A stretch of DNA of 64,000 nt, taken from Pocillopora verrucosa (Eukaryota > Cnidaria > Anthozoa > Scleractinia > Pocilloporidae). Below are positions 42,033-54,575 of the stretch, in pieces. Made by a program: the position numbers and the translations under genes. The notes under the pieces were generated by a model. That model did no database searches. It was not told the origin of the DNA and saw nothing but the letters and a program-made list of their open reading frames with translations. Each line of letters opens with the position of its first letter. The first letter of the stretch is position 1. The stretch spans positions 16,859,631 through 16,923,630 of the forward strand of contig NC_089324.1 in the NCBI RefSeq assembly GCF_036669915.1, written 5' to 3'.

Positions 42033-44949
42033 ATGATGGGTTCTGTCTCTCTTCATACAGTAGCAGTTCTCTGCCTTATCTCCTCTGTAAATGGATTTTG
42101 GGTTTGGAACAGACCAACGGAGCGTCCTCCAAATGAGATACAAACACCAATCATAATTGGTAATTAAGAATTGTTAATTTTACAATCTATAGCCATTCTT
42201 AAGGCCAATTTAGATATCAGGGGACGAACGATCAAGAATCCTTCTAGAGTTAGACAGAAAATCTCCAATCTCCCCTCTTGGCTTCAGAAAAGATATCGTT
42301 TCGTCGGATTTTGCTTCATAGTTAGGCTTTTGCTGGGCCCTTTCAAGCCTCCATAATTTACAAATAGCGCGCAATTTATTTTACATGCAAATTACGTAAC
42401 TGTCCATAATTTTGCTCTGTTTCGGTTTTGCATATATTTGATTTTTTTTTCTGAGAATGATCCTTAACCCAAGATCGAAACTCGAATGAGCACGATTAAA
42501 AGCGAAAATCCTGATATTTATATTAACGAGATTATAAAATAAGTATGAACGAATACAGTTTTCTGTGATGGTCGGTCAACGGAATAAACACGCAACTGCA
42601 AGTATAAGTTGAAACGTGATCTCATGTAGGCGTCACGCATCATCGAGGAAGTTTTTGTGCAACAAGCAAATTTACCTTTGACAGCAAGGAAACAACAATG
42701 GCCTCACAAAAGGTAGTCAAAAAACGCAAATTACCGGTTTCTTTTGATAGAGAATCGCCCGATAAAAATTAAAGTAACTACTACCAATCTGGCCTCATCT
42801 ATTGTAGAAGGAAGATTCCTCCGGGATCCCGCTTCGTTTTTACCTGGATCCCGCTTCGTTTTAACCGGGATTCCCGCCTTGTCCATGATATTTAAGTCGT
42901 TCATTTTGACCAAAAAGCTTTCAATCAAACCACACCCACCAGGGTAGAGACAGTGATACCTCGATGTATGATTTGCTTTTGTTTCTCTCGTCAGTGCCTG
43001 GAACCGGTGGAAGCCAACTTCAAGCCAAACTTAATAAACCAAACACTCTTCATTGGTACTGCTCCAAAACAACCGATGACTACTTCACATTGTGGCTAAA
43101 GAAGTCCTCGCTCTTACCCTTTGCTATAGACTGTTGGGCGGATAATATGAGGTAAAAACCTTTTACTGTGGCTCAAAATCGTTTTAAATAACCTTTCGTA
43201 GCTCACTCACGAAGAAAATTATTATGTTATTGGAGGGCAAGTCAATATTAAAAGGCAACTTGATTATCAGTAGTTTATTGACTCGGTTTGTTGTCATTTG
43301 GCACAATATTCTCTATTTTCCTCAACCCTACTTCTGTTCGACAATGTCCTGTGGTCACGCATCATGTCTATCAAAGATTGCGTGACCCAATCTGGGGAAT
43401 TATCTCATTTGAGTGGAGCAAATGAAAATGGCTTTGCTATCAAAATATGAAAATGTACAAATATCTTTGGTTGCAGAGTAGAATGAATACAATCATAATT
43501 CTAATCTTGTTGTTTTCTTTCTTTTTCTGACAATAATTAGACTTGTGTACGATGAAAGCACTATGACCATGAAGAACGCACCGGGCGTGGAAACAAGAGT
43601 TCCCGGATTTGGTGAGACCAGTACAATCGAATACTTGGACACGACCGGATTGATTAAGTATTTTGCGCCAATGGTAGAGACCTTGGTCTCTTGGGGATAC
43701 CAGCGTGGGGAGACTGTCAGAGCGGCTCCATATGACTTCCGCTATGGGCCTGGTAAGTTGCACGTAAACAGTGCTTGTTGAACATATACACTCTAGTTGC
43801 TTGTTGAGAATTCACTCTCGTCCCCATAGCTGCTCGGCTCTATCAGCCGAAAGGGCCTTGGTACTAAAAATCGAACGGATCCCTCTGCTAAATAAGATAT
43901 TTTCAATTTTTCTTCCAGAATCACAGTCAGAATATTTTTCAAAACTGAGGACATTGATCGAGGATACATATTCCGCAAATGGCAACAAGAAGATAACTTT
44001 GATGAGTCATAGTTTAGGATGTCCGTATACTTTGGTTTTCCTGAACAAACAAACACAAGACTGGAAGGATAGATATATTTTACAATGGATAACTCTTTCA
44101 GGTAAGAAAAAGAATAAAAGCGATTTGAGCATTGAAGCCCATAGCTCGTGTTTAGAGACATTTTTAGCTATGTATCTGCATCGGATGTTTGTTGGTTTTG
44201 CTCTACTAACTTTCGAAAATTTCTTGTCACGTTTTTACCTATCAGATGGAAAACTGAGACCCGTGCTCAGGAATTGAGTTTGTTTATTCTGTGCCACAGT
44301 TTCATCAGACATGCTCACGCAAAAGTGCGCAAAACATCGTATTATTTGCAAACTATGTTTTCTTCTTTTTTTCTTCTAAGGAGTGTGGGGCGGGACTGCA
44401 GAGCAAATTAGCTTGTTTTCTTCCGGAAACACGTTCGGGATCCCAAAGATCCTCGTGAATCCGTTGAAAGTCAGAGGCGAACAGCGCACGGATACAAGTA
44501 ACGTTTATCTGCTCCCAAGTCGAGAATTATGGTCTGCGGATGAAGTCTTGGCGATAACTCCAGAGCGTAACTACACTGTCAAAGACTACGACGGTTTCTT
44601 CCAAGATATTGACTTCCCACTCGGGATAAAACTACGAAAATTAGTCGAAAACATCACATATCCGTTAACAGAGCATTCTCCGAAAGTAATTGTTCACTGT
44701 TTGTATGGAACTGGGGTAAAAACAGGAGAGAGGTACCAGTTCAAAGAAGGAGAATTTCCGGATACTCAGCCAGATGTTATCTATGGTGACGGGGATGGAA
44801 CAGTGAATAGACGCAGTCTAGAGGCCTGCAATAAGTGGAGCCAGCGGCAGCCGAATAAAGTCACCGTGAAAACTTATCCTGGAGTGAATCATAATGGATT
44901 GTTGAGCGACGAGAACGTGCAGAATTATATAAAGGCTCTCTTGTTTTGA
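42033..44949 (+). CDS. Lysosomal/secreted phospholipase of the LCAT family (PLA2G15-like), copy 1
   Basis: There are five exons: 42033-42159, 42995-43151, 43541-43752, 43919-44101 and 44381-44949 (1248 nt, 415 aa; human PLA2G15 is 412 aa). The family hydrolyses and transacylates phospholipids in lysosomes (PLA2G15) or esterifies cholesterol in plasma (LCAT). The sequence is closer to PLA2G15. A signal peptide is visible (MMGSVSLHTVAVLCLISSVNG). The lid/disulfide region keeps YCSKTTDDYFTLWL and CWADNMR. The catalytic triad is Ser about 197 in SHSLG, Asp 365 in GDGDGTVN and His 397 in GVNHNG, with Asp-His spacing identical to human. An oxyanion/active-site Trp-Gly block (GVWGGTAEQ) follows. It sits in a tandem array with 40640, 46125 and 48818. 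It could act on a different lipid than the human enzyme. Confidence 0.92.
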
Positions 44950-45116
44950 TTGTAAACTGTGGCTTTCAAAGATCCAAATCACAACTTGAAATTAAAAAGT
45001 TTGGCTCTTTTTTCCATTTTGATCTTCCAAGTTGTCGTTTTTTTCTTCTCTTTTTCTTTTTTTTTTTCTATTACTTATTTTTCCTAATGACCATAAACAA
45101 AAGATTTTCTTTAATC

Positions 45117-45250
45117 ATTTAACCCCTAAGGGTGACCAGCATCGAATTTCTCATAAGGATACCCCTGCTGGATTAAATATCAGGCTTAAGAGAATAAAGG
45201 AATTGATCGCAACTTTAAAAAATCTCTTGATTTCTCGCCTTCTCAGTTCA
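45117..45250. repeat. Dispersed short repeat, family C, degenerate
   Basis: It carries TAACCCCTAAGGGTGACCAG, CATCGAATTTCTC and AGAGAATAAAGGAATTGATC, matching other family-C copies. It lies downstream of phospholipase copy 1. Confidence 0.6.
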
Positions 45251-46124
45251 GGGTGATTTCCCTAACTAAACTTTCGCCCCATAAACGGCTACAAGGAACT
45301 GGCCGACGGGCCGCAGACCCATAGATATGGACAGAGCCTCTGAAAGACTACTCGCTGGTGCCGACGGTTTTCCACTCCGAGCTGGTTTGAAGGCTCCCCT
45401 CCCCAGAGAAAAAGCGGTTTTTGGACCCTGGCCGCGCGGGGGTTAAAGATTACAACTGTTTACTTTATTTCTTTCCGAGCCATGGGCTTACATCTATACA
45501 GTGCTGAGAAGACTTTAGATTGGCAGAGGCTGTCATGAGAGTTGTAACAATTTTACGTCTCAAAACAATTGTCACACAATGATTGTTATGAAAGGAAATA
45601 AAGCTGCCTGTAAAGGTGTGCTGCTCTCAACACGCAGTTTACTTTTGGAAAGAAAATATTGGCACACTTTGTTATTGAAACCAAGCGAAAGCTATTCAAA
45701 ATTCTCTTTCATCTGTCTCGTTCATTGTGCGTCATTTTAAACGAATGAATTACCATTTAAACGAACGCGAGAAATGTTACAAATGTTTTAACAGCTGGTC
45801 ATGAGAAATTACAAATAAATTTATCTGAATCCAAACAAAGTTTTTGGCTCCTATCGCATTTTTTGGCCTAACTTTAAGTTTAATGTTAAATTTCAACTGA
45901 GATGTTAAGTGAACATGGAAAAGATGCGAGGGAAGTCGTAGTATGGAACAGCTGCAGGACTACTGAGTGATATCACAGTATACAGTTACCAAGTAGAATG
46001 ATTGCACGAGGATAGATTAAAAAGACCGCATGAGATGGAAAGCAACGGAGGAGCGCGTGTCTCTTTTACTGAAGTAATAAATAGATACACAACATACATA
46101 ATTCGCAGTCGAAACCTAACTCTC
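45251..46124. other. Intergenic stretch within the phospholipase array
   Basis: I see no gene here. Positions 45270-45440 are unusually GC-rich for this window (for example GGCCGACGGGCCGCAGACCC). I do not recognise their origin. Confidence 0.4.
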
Positions 46125-47700
46125 ATGATGGTCAGCACAATTTTTCTCGAAACAATAGCACTGATTTGCCTTTTCTCCCCTTCAAATGGACTTTCGCTGT
46201 GGGACAGACTAGGGGGAATATCCTTCAAACAAGATAAAGACACCTGTGATCATCGCTAACTATGAATTACCATTTAATTTAAGCGATAATAATTTATCGT
46301 TTTCTCACGGCGGATTTAGCAAAAAAAAAAATATCTTGAACGAGCAAGCTATTAAGACTACTATGAAACCAAGACTTGATAAAGAACCTGTGATGCTCGT
46401 TGTAAGCTTGACAAAATATGTTGTTTCGCCGAATTTCGTGTGATAGCTCATAGGCAGTCCTTTAGAAACCTTTTTCAAGCATAAAATTTAAAATCGCGCA
46501 CAATTTATCGAACTTTTTGGTACTTACTTTCGAGGGTACGTAATTCGCGACTAATAAGCTTTTAGGGTAGGGTTTAAGGTCAAGCTTCTTGAAATAGAAA
46601 AACACCAAATAAAAATCAAGGCGCGCAATACTAAAGTAGCCTCATCCAGATACCCACGTTACTTTGATGAAACTCCTCTGGATCCTGCTGAGATTTTGGT
46701 GGGATTCCCTCAGTATCGATCATGTTGCTCTTAAGGGAAGGGGGAGGATCACATGGTTTTCAGGGAGAACGGGGGGGGGATCAGTCATCGCTAACTGAGT
46801 ATAAAGAGGGGTGATAGAAAATTGACTACCATCAAAGAGGGAGGGGGATCTTAAGAATATCATGGAGCCATACGGTGACACCCCCCTCTACTACATATTC
46901 CTTCTGCTCTAATACAACCGCTGAGATCTCTTCAATATGGCTCAAGTCTATCTCGTTCTTACCTTATGCCATAAACTGCTAAGTTTAATCGCTCAGAGGT
47001 CCCTCTGTGGCTCAATTCTGTGTTTAAGAAATTGAGTTTGCTCATTCTAAGCCACAGCAGCCCACAATAATAATTCATCAGACACGCGTATACAAATGTG
47101 CGCAAAACACCACTTTATTTGCGAATGATTTTTTGTCTTTGTTTTCATCACGAGTTTGGGGCGGAACTGCGGCCGAACTAAGACTGCTTTTCTCCGACAT
47201 CCCGACAGCCTCCAGGGACTCGCTGAAGCTCAGGAAGGTGGTGCGCACGCAAACGAGTGTGGTATATGTGTTACCGAGCCCCAATGATGAAGTCTTGGTG
47301 GAATCACATAACCGTTCGTACGCTGTTAACGACTACGACGATTTTTTTCGGAGCTATTGGCTTCCCGCTCGGAAAAAAAAAACTATGGAAAAAGGTCAAA
47401 ATTATTACATATCCGCTAGCTGAGCATTCTCCACAGGTGGCCGCATAATGTTTGTATGGAACCAGAGTTCCTACAATAGAGAAGTATCATTTCAAGAATG
47501 GAGAATTCCCGGATAAACAGCCAACGGTAACTTATGGTGACGGGGATGGAATGGTTAACAAACGCAGTCTAGAAGCCTGCAATAAGTGGAGCCAGCGGCA
47601 AGAAAATATTAAGTCACCCAGAAGTCATATCCTGGAGTGGATCATTTTGCAATATTTTGAGATACAGACGTGCAGAATTCTATTAGGACTTTTTGTTTTA
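46125..47700 (+). pseudogene. Decayed LCAT/PLA2G15-type phospholipase copy
   Basis: Pieces of three of the five exons remain in order. An exon-1-like piece at 46125-46258 encodes MMVSTIFLETIALIC then a shifted frame. An exon-2-like piece at about 46885-46985 is visible only at DNA level and has no usable frame. An exon-5-like piece spans 47152-47700. Exons 3 and 4, including the catalytic serine, were not found. Exon 5 has an in-frame stop near 47446 (ATAATG where the intact copies encode a conserved Leu-His-Cys segment) and other frame problems, yet keeps GDGDGMVNKRSLEACNKW. The gene cannot make an active enzyme. Confidence 0.85.
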
Positions 47701-47759
47701 ACTAAGAAGTGTGAATATATTAAAGGAAGAGAGTATTGGCTGACCAATAAGTAAACGGG

Positions 47760-48817
47760 GGAAGGGAAACAGGAAAAAAAAGGAATTATCCCAGACAGCG
47801 TCCAATGATTCTATTTAGTGAGCAAAAGGTTTCAGGAAAATACATTTTCAATTATATTTTGCAAAAAGTGATTTGTTTCGTCTCGTTTTGTTTTGTTTTT
47901 TTTTTTTTTGTCTTTTTTTAAGAGAAGCGCGATCACAGAAGTAATAAAAGTGCCAATTATTTATGTCTTTGTTTTCAGAGGGTACAATGGCGGAGAGCGT
48001 TCACACCATGATTCAAACAGACCTAAAACCAAAGTTTATCTTTTAAGGTGAGAAATACTTTTATCATTTTGCCTGCTGTAAGCTCACTTACACACAAAAA
48101 GGTTTCTGAGCTTTTCTTTCATTCCAGCCGGTTCCCTTCCCCCCCCCCCCCTACATTCGTAGGGCAAGTTCAAAATGGCTTCTGGTTTCTTTTCAATAGT
48201 AAGTTTGGGTAAATTTATGTTGTTCATTTAGTTAGGCAAATCACAGTAAAATGGCTCTTAATTGGTTCACAACGTCAGTTTTCAAGCCATTGTTGATTCC
48301 AAGCCAAGCACGGTATTCCCATCAAAACTTGAAACAGAAAGAAATCGTTAATTTCATGCACTTTTCGGTTACTGCCCGAAATTTCATTCCCGTCCCTGCA
48401 AGATGTTATGTTTTCTTGAATGTCCGGCCAGCTCATAAAAGAAGTAAAGTTAATTTTACAAAATCAGATAAAAAAGCTTTTTCTAAATTAGTTTATCACC
48501 TCCAATACTTTTTCAGCTGAACTTTTGTAACCTGCATTGATTTCCTGCATTGATAACCTACATTGTTTTCCAAAGAGAAAAGTGTGATGTTTAATTATAA
48601 ACGTTTCCTTAGCTGTCATCTCACGTTGATTGAAAATTATATACCGTGTAAACATTCCACGTTTAGAAAGTAACACAAAGCCTTTGCTGCTGGGGCGGAG
48701 GGTTGGAACTAGCATGTGATTGGCTCGAAACCATTTATACCATTCTTTCTTGACAAAGAACCTTCACTAGTCGAGTCACAGTTTTGCACAAGTTCGACAG
48801 CTCGAGGATCCCTCAAA
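47760..48817. other. Intergenic stretch upstream of phospholipase copy 2
   Basis: I see no gene here. It includes a poly-T run near 47898-47910 and a poly-C run near 48140-48152. The open frame at 48251-48520 has no recognisable family. Confidence 0.45.
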
Positions 48818-51502
48818 ATGCTAAGCAGGAGATCGATTTTTTGCGTGCTAGTTTTGAATGTAACACTAACCTTTGGCAAAGGATGGTGGAAAGAACCAAC
48901 AAGCAAACCATCTAGACAACCGCTGAAGACTACTCAAGGCATAAAAACGCCGGTGATCATTGGTAACAGCTGCTGAAAATATTAATTCTTTAATTCTGAT
49001 TTTTAATATTTCCTGTGCTGTTAGTTATGATATATATGTGATCTTGTTAAACAGTAACCAATTCCTTTACCGTTGACGCAAAACTGCTAAGTATGGGGAA
49101 TAATATATGGGAACGAAAACAACGATTTGTTTTCTTTAGAATCCCAAACTTATGCTTTTCCACTCTCGCTAGCCCTGAAATTTTGGTTTTTCTTTGGACT
49201 TACGAAATTTTGATGATTATTAATCATTTTCCTTTGTTTTCTCACCGAATTGTTGGCGGTTGTATTAATCATTTTGTGAAAAAAAAAATAGATTATTCAG
49301 CATTTATTGTAGGTGTTTGCTCTATTGCGCTCTCTCAAGTCCAACACTGCGTTTACAATCGATTGCTGAATGAACCTACGCTCCGCACATCGAAGGTTCA
49401 GTTAGAGACCTTATATCGAAGGGTGGATCTCGGGGGAGGGTCAGGGGGTTCGGACCCCTCCCCTCCCCCTCCCATCAGACTTATGGGTTTCGTTACTACC
49501 TGTCCGAAATCGCACATCACCACTCAACTTGAAGTATTCGGAGCGTGCTGATCCTAAGATATTGCGCGGTTATCTGGTTTCTAGGAAAAGAGAAATTCTG
49601 CGTTTTAGGAATAATGTTTGAACCCCCATCCCTCCGTAAAATTCCTAAATCTGGCCTTAATATCAAGGGCTTCGAATTCATTGTTATCCACAGTACCAGG
49701 ATCTGGAGGCAGTCAAATTGAAGCCAAGCTGGACAAACCCAGTGCCCCAAGTTGGTTTTGCTCAAAGAAAACTTCAGATTACTTCACTCTGTGGTTTCAA
49801 AAGTCATCTCTCCTCCCTTACGCTATACACTGTTGGGCTGACAATATGAGGTTAGTAGAAGCTCTCTAGCCATGGAACAAATATTAATTCGTTGAGATGG
49901 TCTGGTCAGACGCACGACTAAAGTCCAGTAGGCCTAACGGATAACGTGTGTTTACAATGTAGCAGAGAACACAGCCACCCCCTGACTTCCTTCTAAATAT
50001 TATCTTGTTTTGATCATTTTTTAACGGATTCAATTTCCAGGCTAATTTATGATGAAAAGACAAACACCGTTAGAAACGCGCCGGGTGTAGAAACGAGAGT
50101 TCCCGGATTTGGTGACACCTCAACCATAGAGCACTTGGATACCACAAACTTGATCTCGTACTTTAAACCAATGGTAGACGCGCTGGTCTCCTGGGGATAC
50201 AAACGAGGATTCAGCGTCAGAGCTGCACCGTATGACTTCCGCTATGGACCTGGTGAGTAGCACTTTGATTTCAAATGTCTTAAACGTGATTCTAATAAAA
50301 AAAAACAGGTATAAACATGCTCAGAGAGCTACAGATAGGAAAGGGGGTACCGAAAGCAGCTTGGCTCAGGTTATAATATCACATTTCTTTCAGAATCAGC
50401 GTCGGAATATTTTGGAAAATTGAAGAAATTGATTGAGGACACGTATTTAGCAAACGGCAACAAAAAGATAACTTTGATGAGTCACAGTCTGGGATGTCCC
50501 TACACATTAGTTTTCCTCAACAAGCAAACACAAGACTGGAAGGATAAATATATTCTACAATGGATTGCTCTTGCAGGTTCGTAAAGAATAGTAAACATTC
50601 ATGGTAAACAGGGGTGTGGCAGGGTTTCTTTAAAGGAGGCTACACTGTGATACACCTAAGGTACCTACTGGACTGTCATATGGGTATCCAAGGTTTGTTT
50701 TCTTTGAAAAGTGACGTTTTGTGGGGAAAGCATCGAGTGATGCATGCCGCAAGGGCGGGGTGAGGTTAAGAGAACCTGATGACCCCGCTGGCTACTCCCT
50801 TGAATAGCATTTTATGGCTAATAAGCTCATCTATTCTCATCACTTATTTACAGGTTAATTCATTGAAATTGCAAGGAACAGTTACGAAATATACATTATC
50901 AATTAAATAAAATAATTATTTTATTTTAAACAGGCGTTTTTGGCGGTGTAGCAGAAATGATTCACCTCTTCTCTGCCGGAGTTACCCTTGGTATCCCACA
51001 CTTCCTTGTGGACCCAATTGACGTCAGAGGTCAGCAGCGAACATCAACTAGTAACGCCCTAATGATGCCTAGCCCTGAACTGTGGGGTGCGGGTGAAGTC
51101 TTGGCCAAAACACCTGATCGCGTCTACACGGTGAACGACTACGAAGAGTTTTTCAGAGATGTTGGGTTCCCACTCGGTATAAAGCTCAGAAAAATGGTGA
51201 AAGACCTGATCTACCCTTTAGCCGCGCACGCGCCTCATGTAAGGTTACACTGCTTGTATGGCACTGGAGTCCATACCCCTGCAAGCTATTTGTTTGGGAA
51301 AGGAGAGTTCCCCGATAAGCAACCAGAAATAATTTACGGCGATGGGGACGGCACAGTCAATCGACGCAGTCTGGAGGCCTGCGGTAAATTTAGCCAGCAG
51401 CAGAATTACGACGTCACGCTTAAAGGGTACGATTCAGTGAACCACGAAGGAGTACTGGGCGACACAAACGCGCTGAATTATATAAAGAGTGTTTTGTTCT
51501 AA
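48818..51502 (+). CDS. Lysosomal/secreted phospholipase of the LCAT family (PLA2G15-like), copy 2
   Basis: There are five exons: 48818-48962, 49694-49850, 50041-50252, 50394-50576 and 50934-51502 (1266 nt, 421 aa). Exons 2-5 have exactly the same lengths (157, 212, 183, 569) and phases as copy 1, showing tandem duplication. Exon 1 differs in length (145 versus 127). A signal peptide is followed by a basic stretch (KGWWKEPTSKPSRQPLK) that copy 1 lacks. The triad is complete: Ser in SHSLGCPYTL (about residue 203), Asp in GDGDGTVNRRSLEAC, His in SVNHEGVL. The lid cysteines (WFCSKKTSDYF and CWADNMR) are kept. It differs from copy 1 in the final segments (HEGVLGDTNALNYI). A canonical poly(A) signal lies 32 nt after the stop. 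A lysosomal or secreted site is inferred from the signal peptide and family. Confidence 0.93.
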
Positions 51503-51533
51503 CGACCCTATTATCTTTAACAGTGAGATTATC

Positions 51534-51539
51534 AATAAA
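51534..51539 (+). terminator. Poly(A) signal AATAAA of phospholipase copy 2
   Basis: A canonical AATAAA lies 32 nt after the stop codon of the gene ending at 51502, on the same strand and in the expected place. Confidence 0.6.
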
Positions 51540-52076
51540 CAAAACGGTTTAAAACTTTTCTTTAGTTGTCGGTTTTGTCTGTTAAATGCGCGTTCCTTCC
51601 TTTTTACGCCTCTGAGCACACCTCTTCCGCAAAGTCCTCACCCTTCCCTGTCCCTCCCAAATCCCTCCACGACTGAGAGAACTAAGCTTGGACCCCAAGC
51701 ATTTCTCTTGTAAGAATATCAAAAACTGTCGCGCCTCAGAAAACATCATCCATGAACCAGTTTTCCTCATTCAGAGACGTCGATCTCAGGAGATTACAAT
51801 TTCCTGTTAGATTACAAAGTCTACAGAGGAGTTTCTTAATACTCAATCGTCATTGCGTGACCATTGCGTTATTTTGTGTCGTAACCATGATTAGGCGTAC
51901 GTGACGGAGACCAGTCGATGTTCATGAAAATTCAAAAGAACATTTGATCGAAGAGTTCTCGTAACGTAGAAACGCGCCGTAGGATTACTCCGAGAGAGCA
52001 CAGAAAATCGTAGCAACCGAACTAGCCATAGATCTTTTATTCTTACAATACAAAGAAGTGAATCAATAGACAGTTG

Positions 52077-53902
52077 ATGGCATCAACAGGAAAAAATTTT
52101 GCCTCCGCGCAGAGTGTACCGAAGAGAATGGATTTCGATAGCGCTTTACAGCACGTCGGAGAATTTGGCCGCCATCAGAAACGAATTTACTTTTTGGTGA
52201 GCTTCATCTCGCTTCCTCTTTGTGCTCAGATGCTAATTGTAGTTTTTGTTGGTGCGATTCCGGAATGGAAATGTCCATCTCCTGACGGCGACATTCTTCA
52301 CTGCAATTCAACCAGTGCGCGTTGTTGTGGAGAAGATGGCGCAATTTGCCGAGGCGCAAAGTTTCCTTCAGATTTTACGTCCATTGCAACAGAATGGAAC
52401 TTAGCTTGCTCTCAACGCTATAAATGTGAGCTAAGTCAGTCGATCTTTGTGGCAGGATACATGTTTGGGGTTCTTATTTTTGGTATTTTGTCCGACAAGT
52501 ATGGTCGACGGAAGCCATGGTTGTTTGCGTACATAGTCGGAGGTGTTTTAGCCCTCATATCTGCCACTGTCCGCTCTTACGAGGAGTACATCGTGTTACG
52601 ATTCGCGATGGGGCTATTAAACGGCGGGGGAGGCCTCATAACTTATGTGTTGTCCACAGAATCAATCGGCCCCTCGTATCGCGGTAAGAGATGTAATATT
52701 TATTATTGTTAATACTATTATTATAATTATTATTTCTGTTATTTTAAAAATTGTCACCATCATTTTACAAATAGAAGTGGGGAAATTACTGAATTTTCCT
52801 ATTGTGGTAAGCTTTTTCCTAGTGTTGTCTGATCGATTCTTCCGCTCTGGGTTTGACATCTTATTGGCCAGTGTGGTGTGACTTTTCTAAATAAATCATG
52901 TGACTAGAGTTGGTTAAAACTTATCACCTTTTTTTTTTTTTCCCAGGAACTGCAGGTACATGGCAGCAGGCCTTCTCTGCTGTTGGTTATGTCTTTCTGG
53001 CAATAGAAGCTTACTTCATCCGCAATTGGCGCACTTTGACAGTTATTTCAATTTTTCCCTCGTTTGTGGTGTTACTGGTTTTCAAATCAATTCCTGAATC
53101 TCCAAGATGGCTTGCCTCACAAGGAAAAATAAAAGAGGCAGAACAAATTCTAAGGAAAATTGAGAAAGAAAATGGCTTCCAGGAGAACGAAGTGGTATTT
53201 CTGAAAACAGATGCCAAGGGAAACACGGAATCTTCTCAGTATGGAATGATAGACTTATTTACTCACAAGCCTGTATGTGTTGTGACAGTTATCATGATGC
53301 TGATATGGTGTGTGAACAGTATGGTGTATTATGGACTGGCATTGAATGTGAAAAACCTTGGGGGAAATCTGTACATCAACTTCTCTCTGGCTAGCTTGAT
53401 TGAGCTGCCTTCCTATTTTGTCACTCAATTTTTACTGGCTAAACTTGGTCGCAGAAAAGGCTTATTTTGTCTTCTACTAGGTGCAAGTGTTGCATGCTTC
53501 TTGTGTATGTTTCTACAACTACAAGGTGGGCAGAATGTGGCGGTAATTTCTATTGCAGCATTAATTGGCCGGTTCTTTATCTCTGCATCATTTGCCGTTC
53601 TGTATGTTTACTCTGCTGAACTTTTCCCTACAGTTGTGCGTAATGTAGGTATGGGGATTTCAAGTCTTTCAGCGCGATTGGGTGGAATGGTAGCACCCTT
53701 TATAGTCCTACTAGGGGATAAAAGTGCATCTTTCCCAATGTTTGTTTTTGCTTGTACAGCATTGTTTGCCGCAGTGACCAGCTTGAGACTGCATGAGACA
53801 CAGGGAAGACCAATGCCAGAGACATTTGAAGAGCTTGATGAAAACTATGTAAGGAAACAAAAGACAAATGGTGACCATAAGGGGGCTGATAGCTTACTTT
53901 AA
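52077..53902 (+). CDS. SLC22-family organic ion transporter, copy A
   Basis: There are two exons, 52077-52683 and 52947-53902 (520 aa from the first ATG; 503 aa if the ATG at 52128 is used, which aligns with the start of copy B). This is a major facilitator of the organic cation/carnitine (SLC22) type in the plasma membrane. SLC22 hallmarks are MDFDSAL followed by a hydrophobic TM1, a large Cys-rich extracellular loop with N-glycosylation sites (CNSTSARCCGEDGAIC), TSIATEWNLAC, GILSDKYGRRKPW, STESIGPSYRG, and SIPESPRWLASQGKIKEAE. C-terminal helices and ETQGRPMPETFEEL complete the fold of 12 membrane spans. The single intron falls after the first half at SYR|G, the same place as in copy B. The substrate cannot be told from sequence. 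Confidence 0.92.
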
Positions 53903-54437
53903 TAGGACCTGCAAGGAACACATTTAAATCAATTAAATCAATTATTATATTTCTCCAGATGTGAAGCTCAACTTGCGTCAGCAAAATCTAACATTGTCTG
54001 TTCTATCTTAAAAGTGCTCACCTTTGTTCAGTGTTAGAGAAAAGATAGACTAAGCTGACAGAGAGAAATTTAGTAAATTTGAAAGGGAACCTCAGGGAGT
54101 CCTGTTCCCATTCACAATGCCCCTTAACAATTTAAAGAAATATACAAACATGAAAAAATGTGAAATCAGATTGCTGTCTCAAAGTATTAAAAGTATTGGT
54201 TTTGGGTTCTTTGGGTAGCTGTCTTAATTAAGCATGTCACAATAGTGCAACCATTCTATGGGTGCCATGCAATGGGCACTGCTTGACATCCGTTACAATG
54301 ACTGCACAGAAGTCTCCTCTTAAAATAATAGTTTCACAGAGGTGATAGTGAAACACAAAGGAACAAGGATGACAAAGACAGAGTAGATTACCATGGATTA
54401 CAAAGGCAATGTAGAAAACTGTGTGCAAATTGAAATT

Positions 54438-54575
54438 AAGAGATCCTCGCAGCTAAGAAACACTTCTGAAACGAGTAGTTGAAAATAGGACCTGAAAAAA
54501 ATTCAGGCCCATAATTAATTTCATTTCTTCACTGCAGTGCAAATATATGAATTTCATACATCAAAAACCATCGTG
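54438..54575. repeat. SINE-like repeat (same family as 58960-59195)
   Basis: The blocks GAGATCCTCGCAGCTAAGAA, GTAGTTGAAAATAGGACCTG and ATTCAGGCCC are followed by TTCACTGCAGTGCAAATATA. The same blocks stand upstream of SLC22 copy B. Confidence 0.7.

Noticed and set aside
42731..42947. Mirror open frames on both strands in the first intron of phospholipase copy 1
   Set aside because: They come from a local direct repeat (TCCCGCTTCGTTTT twice) with no family similarity.
49093..49551. 152-codon open frame on the plus strand
   Set aside because: It lies in the first intron of phospholipase copy 2, has no similarity to the family, and includes a C-rich simple tract.
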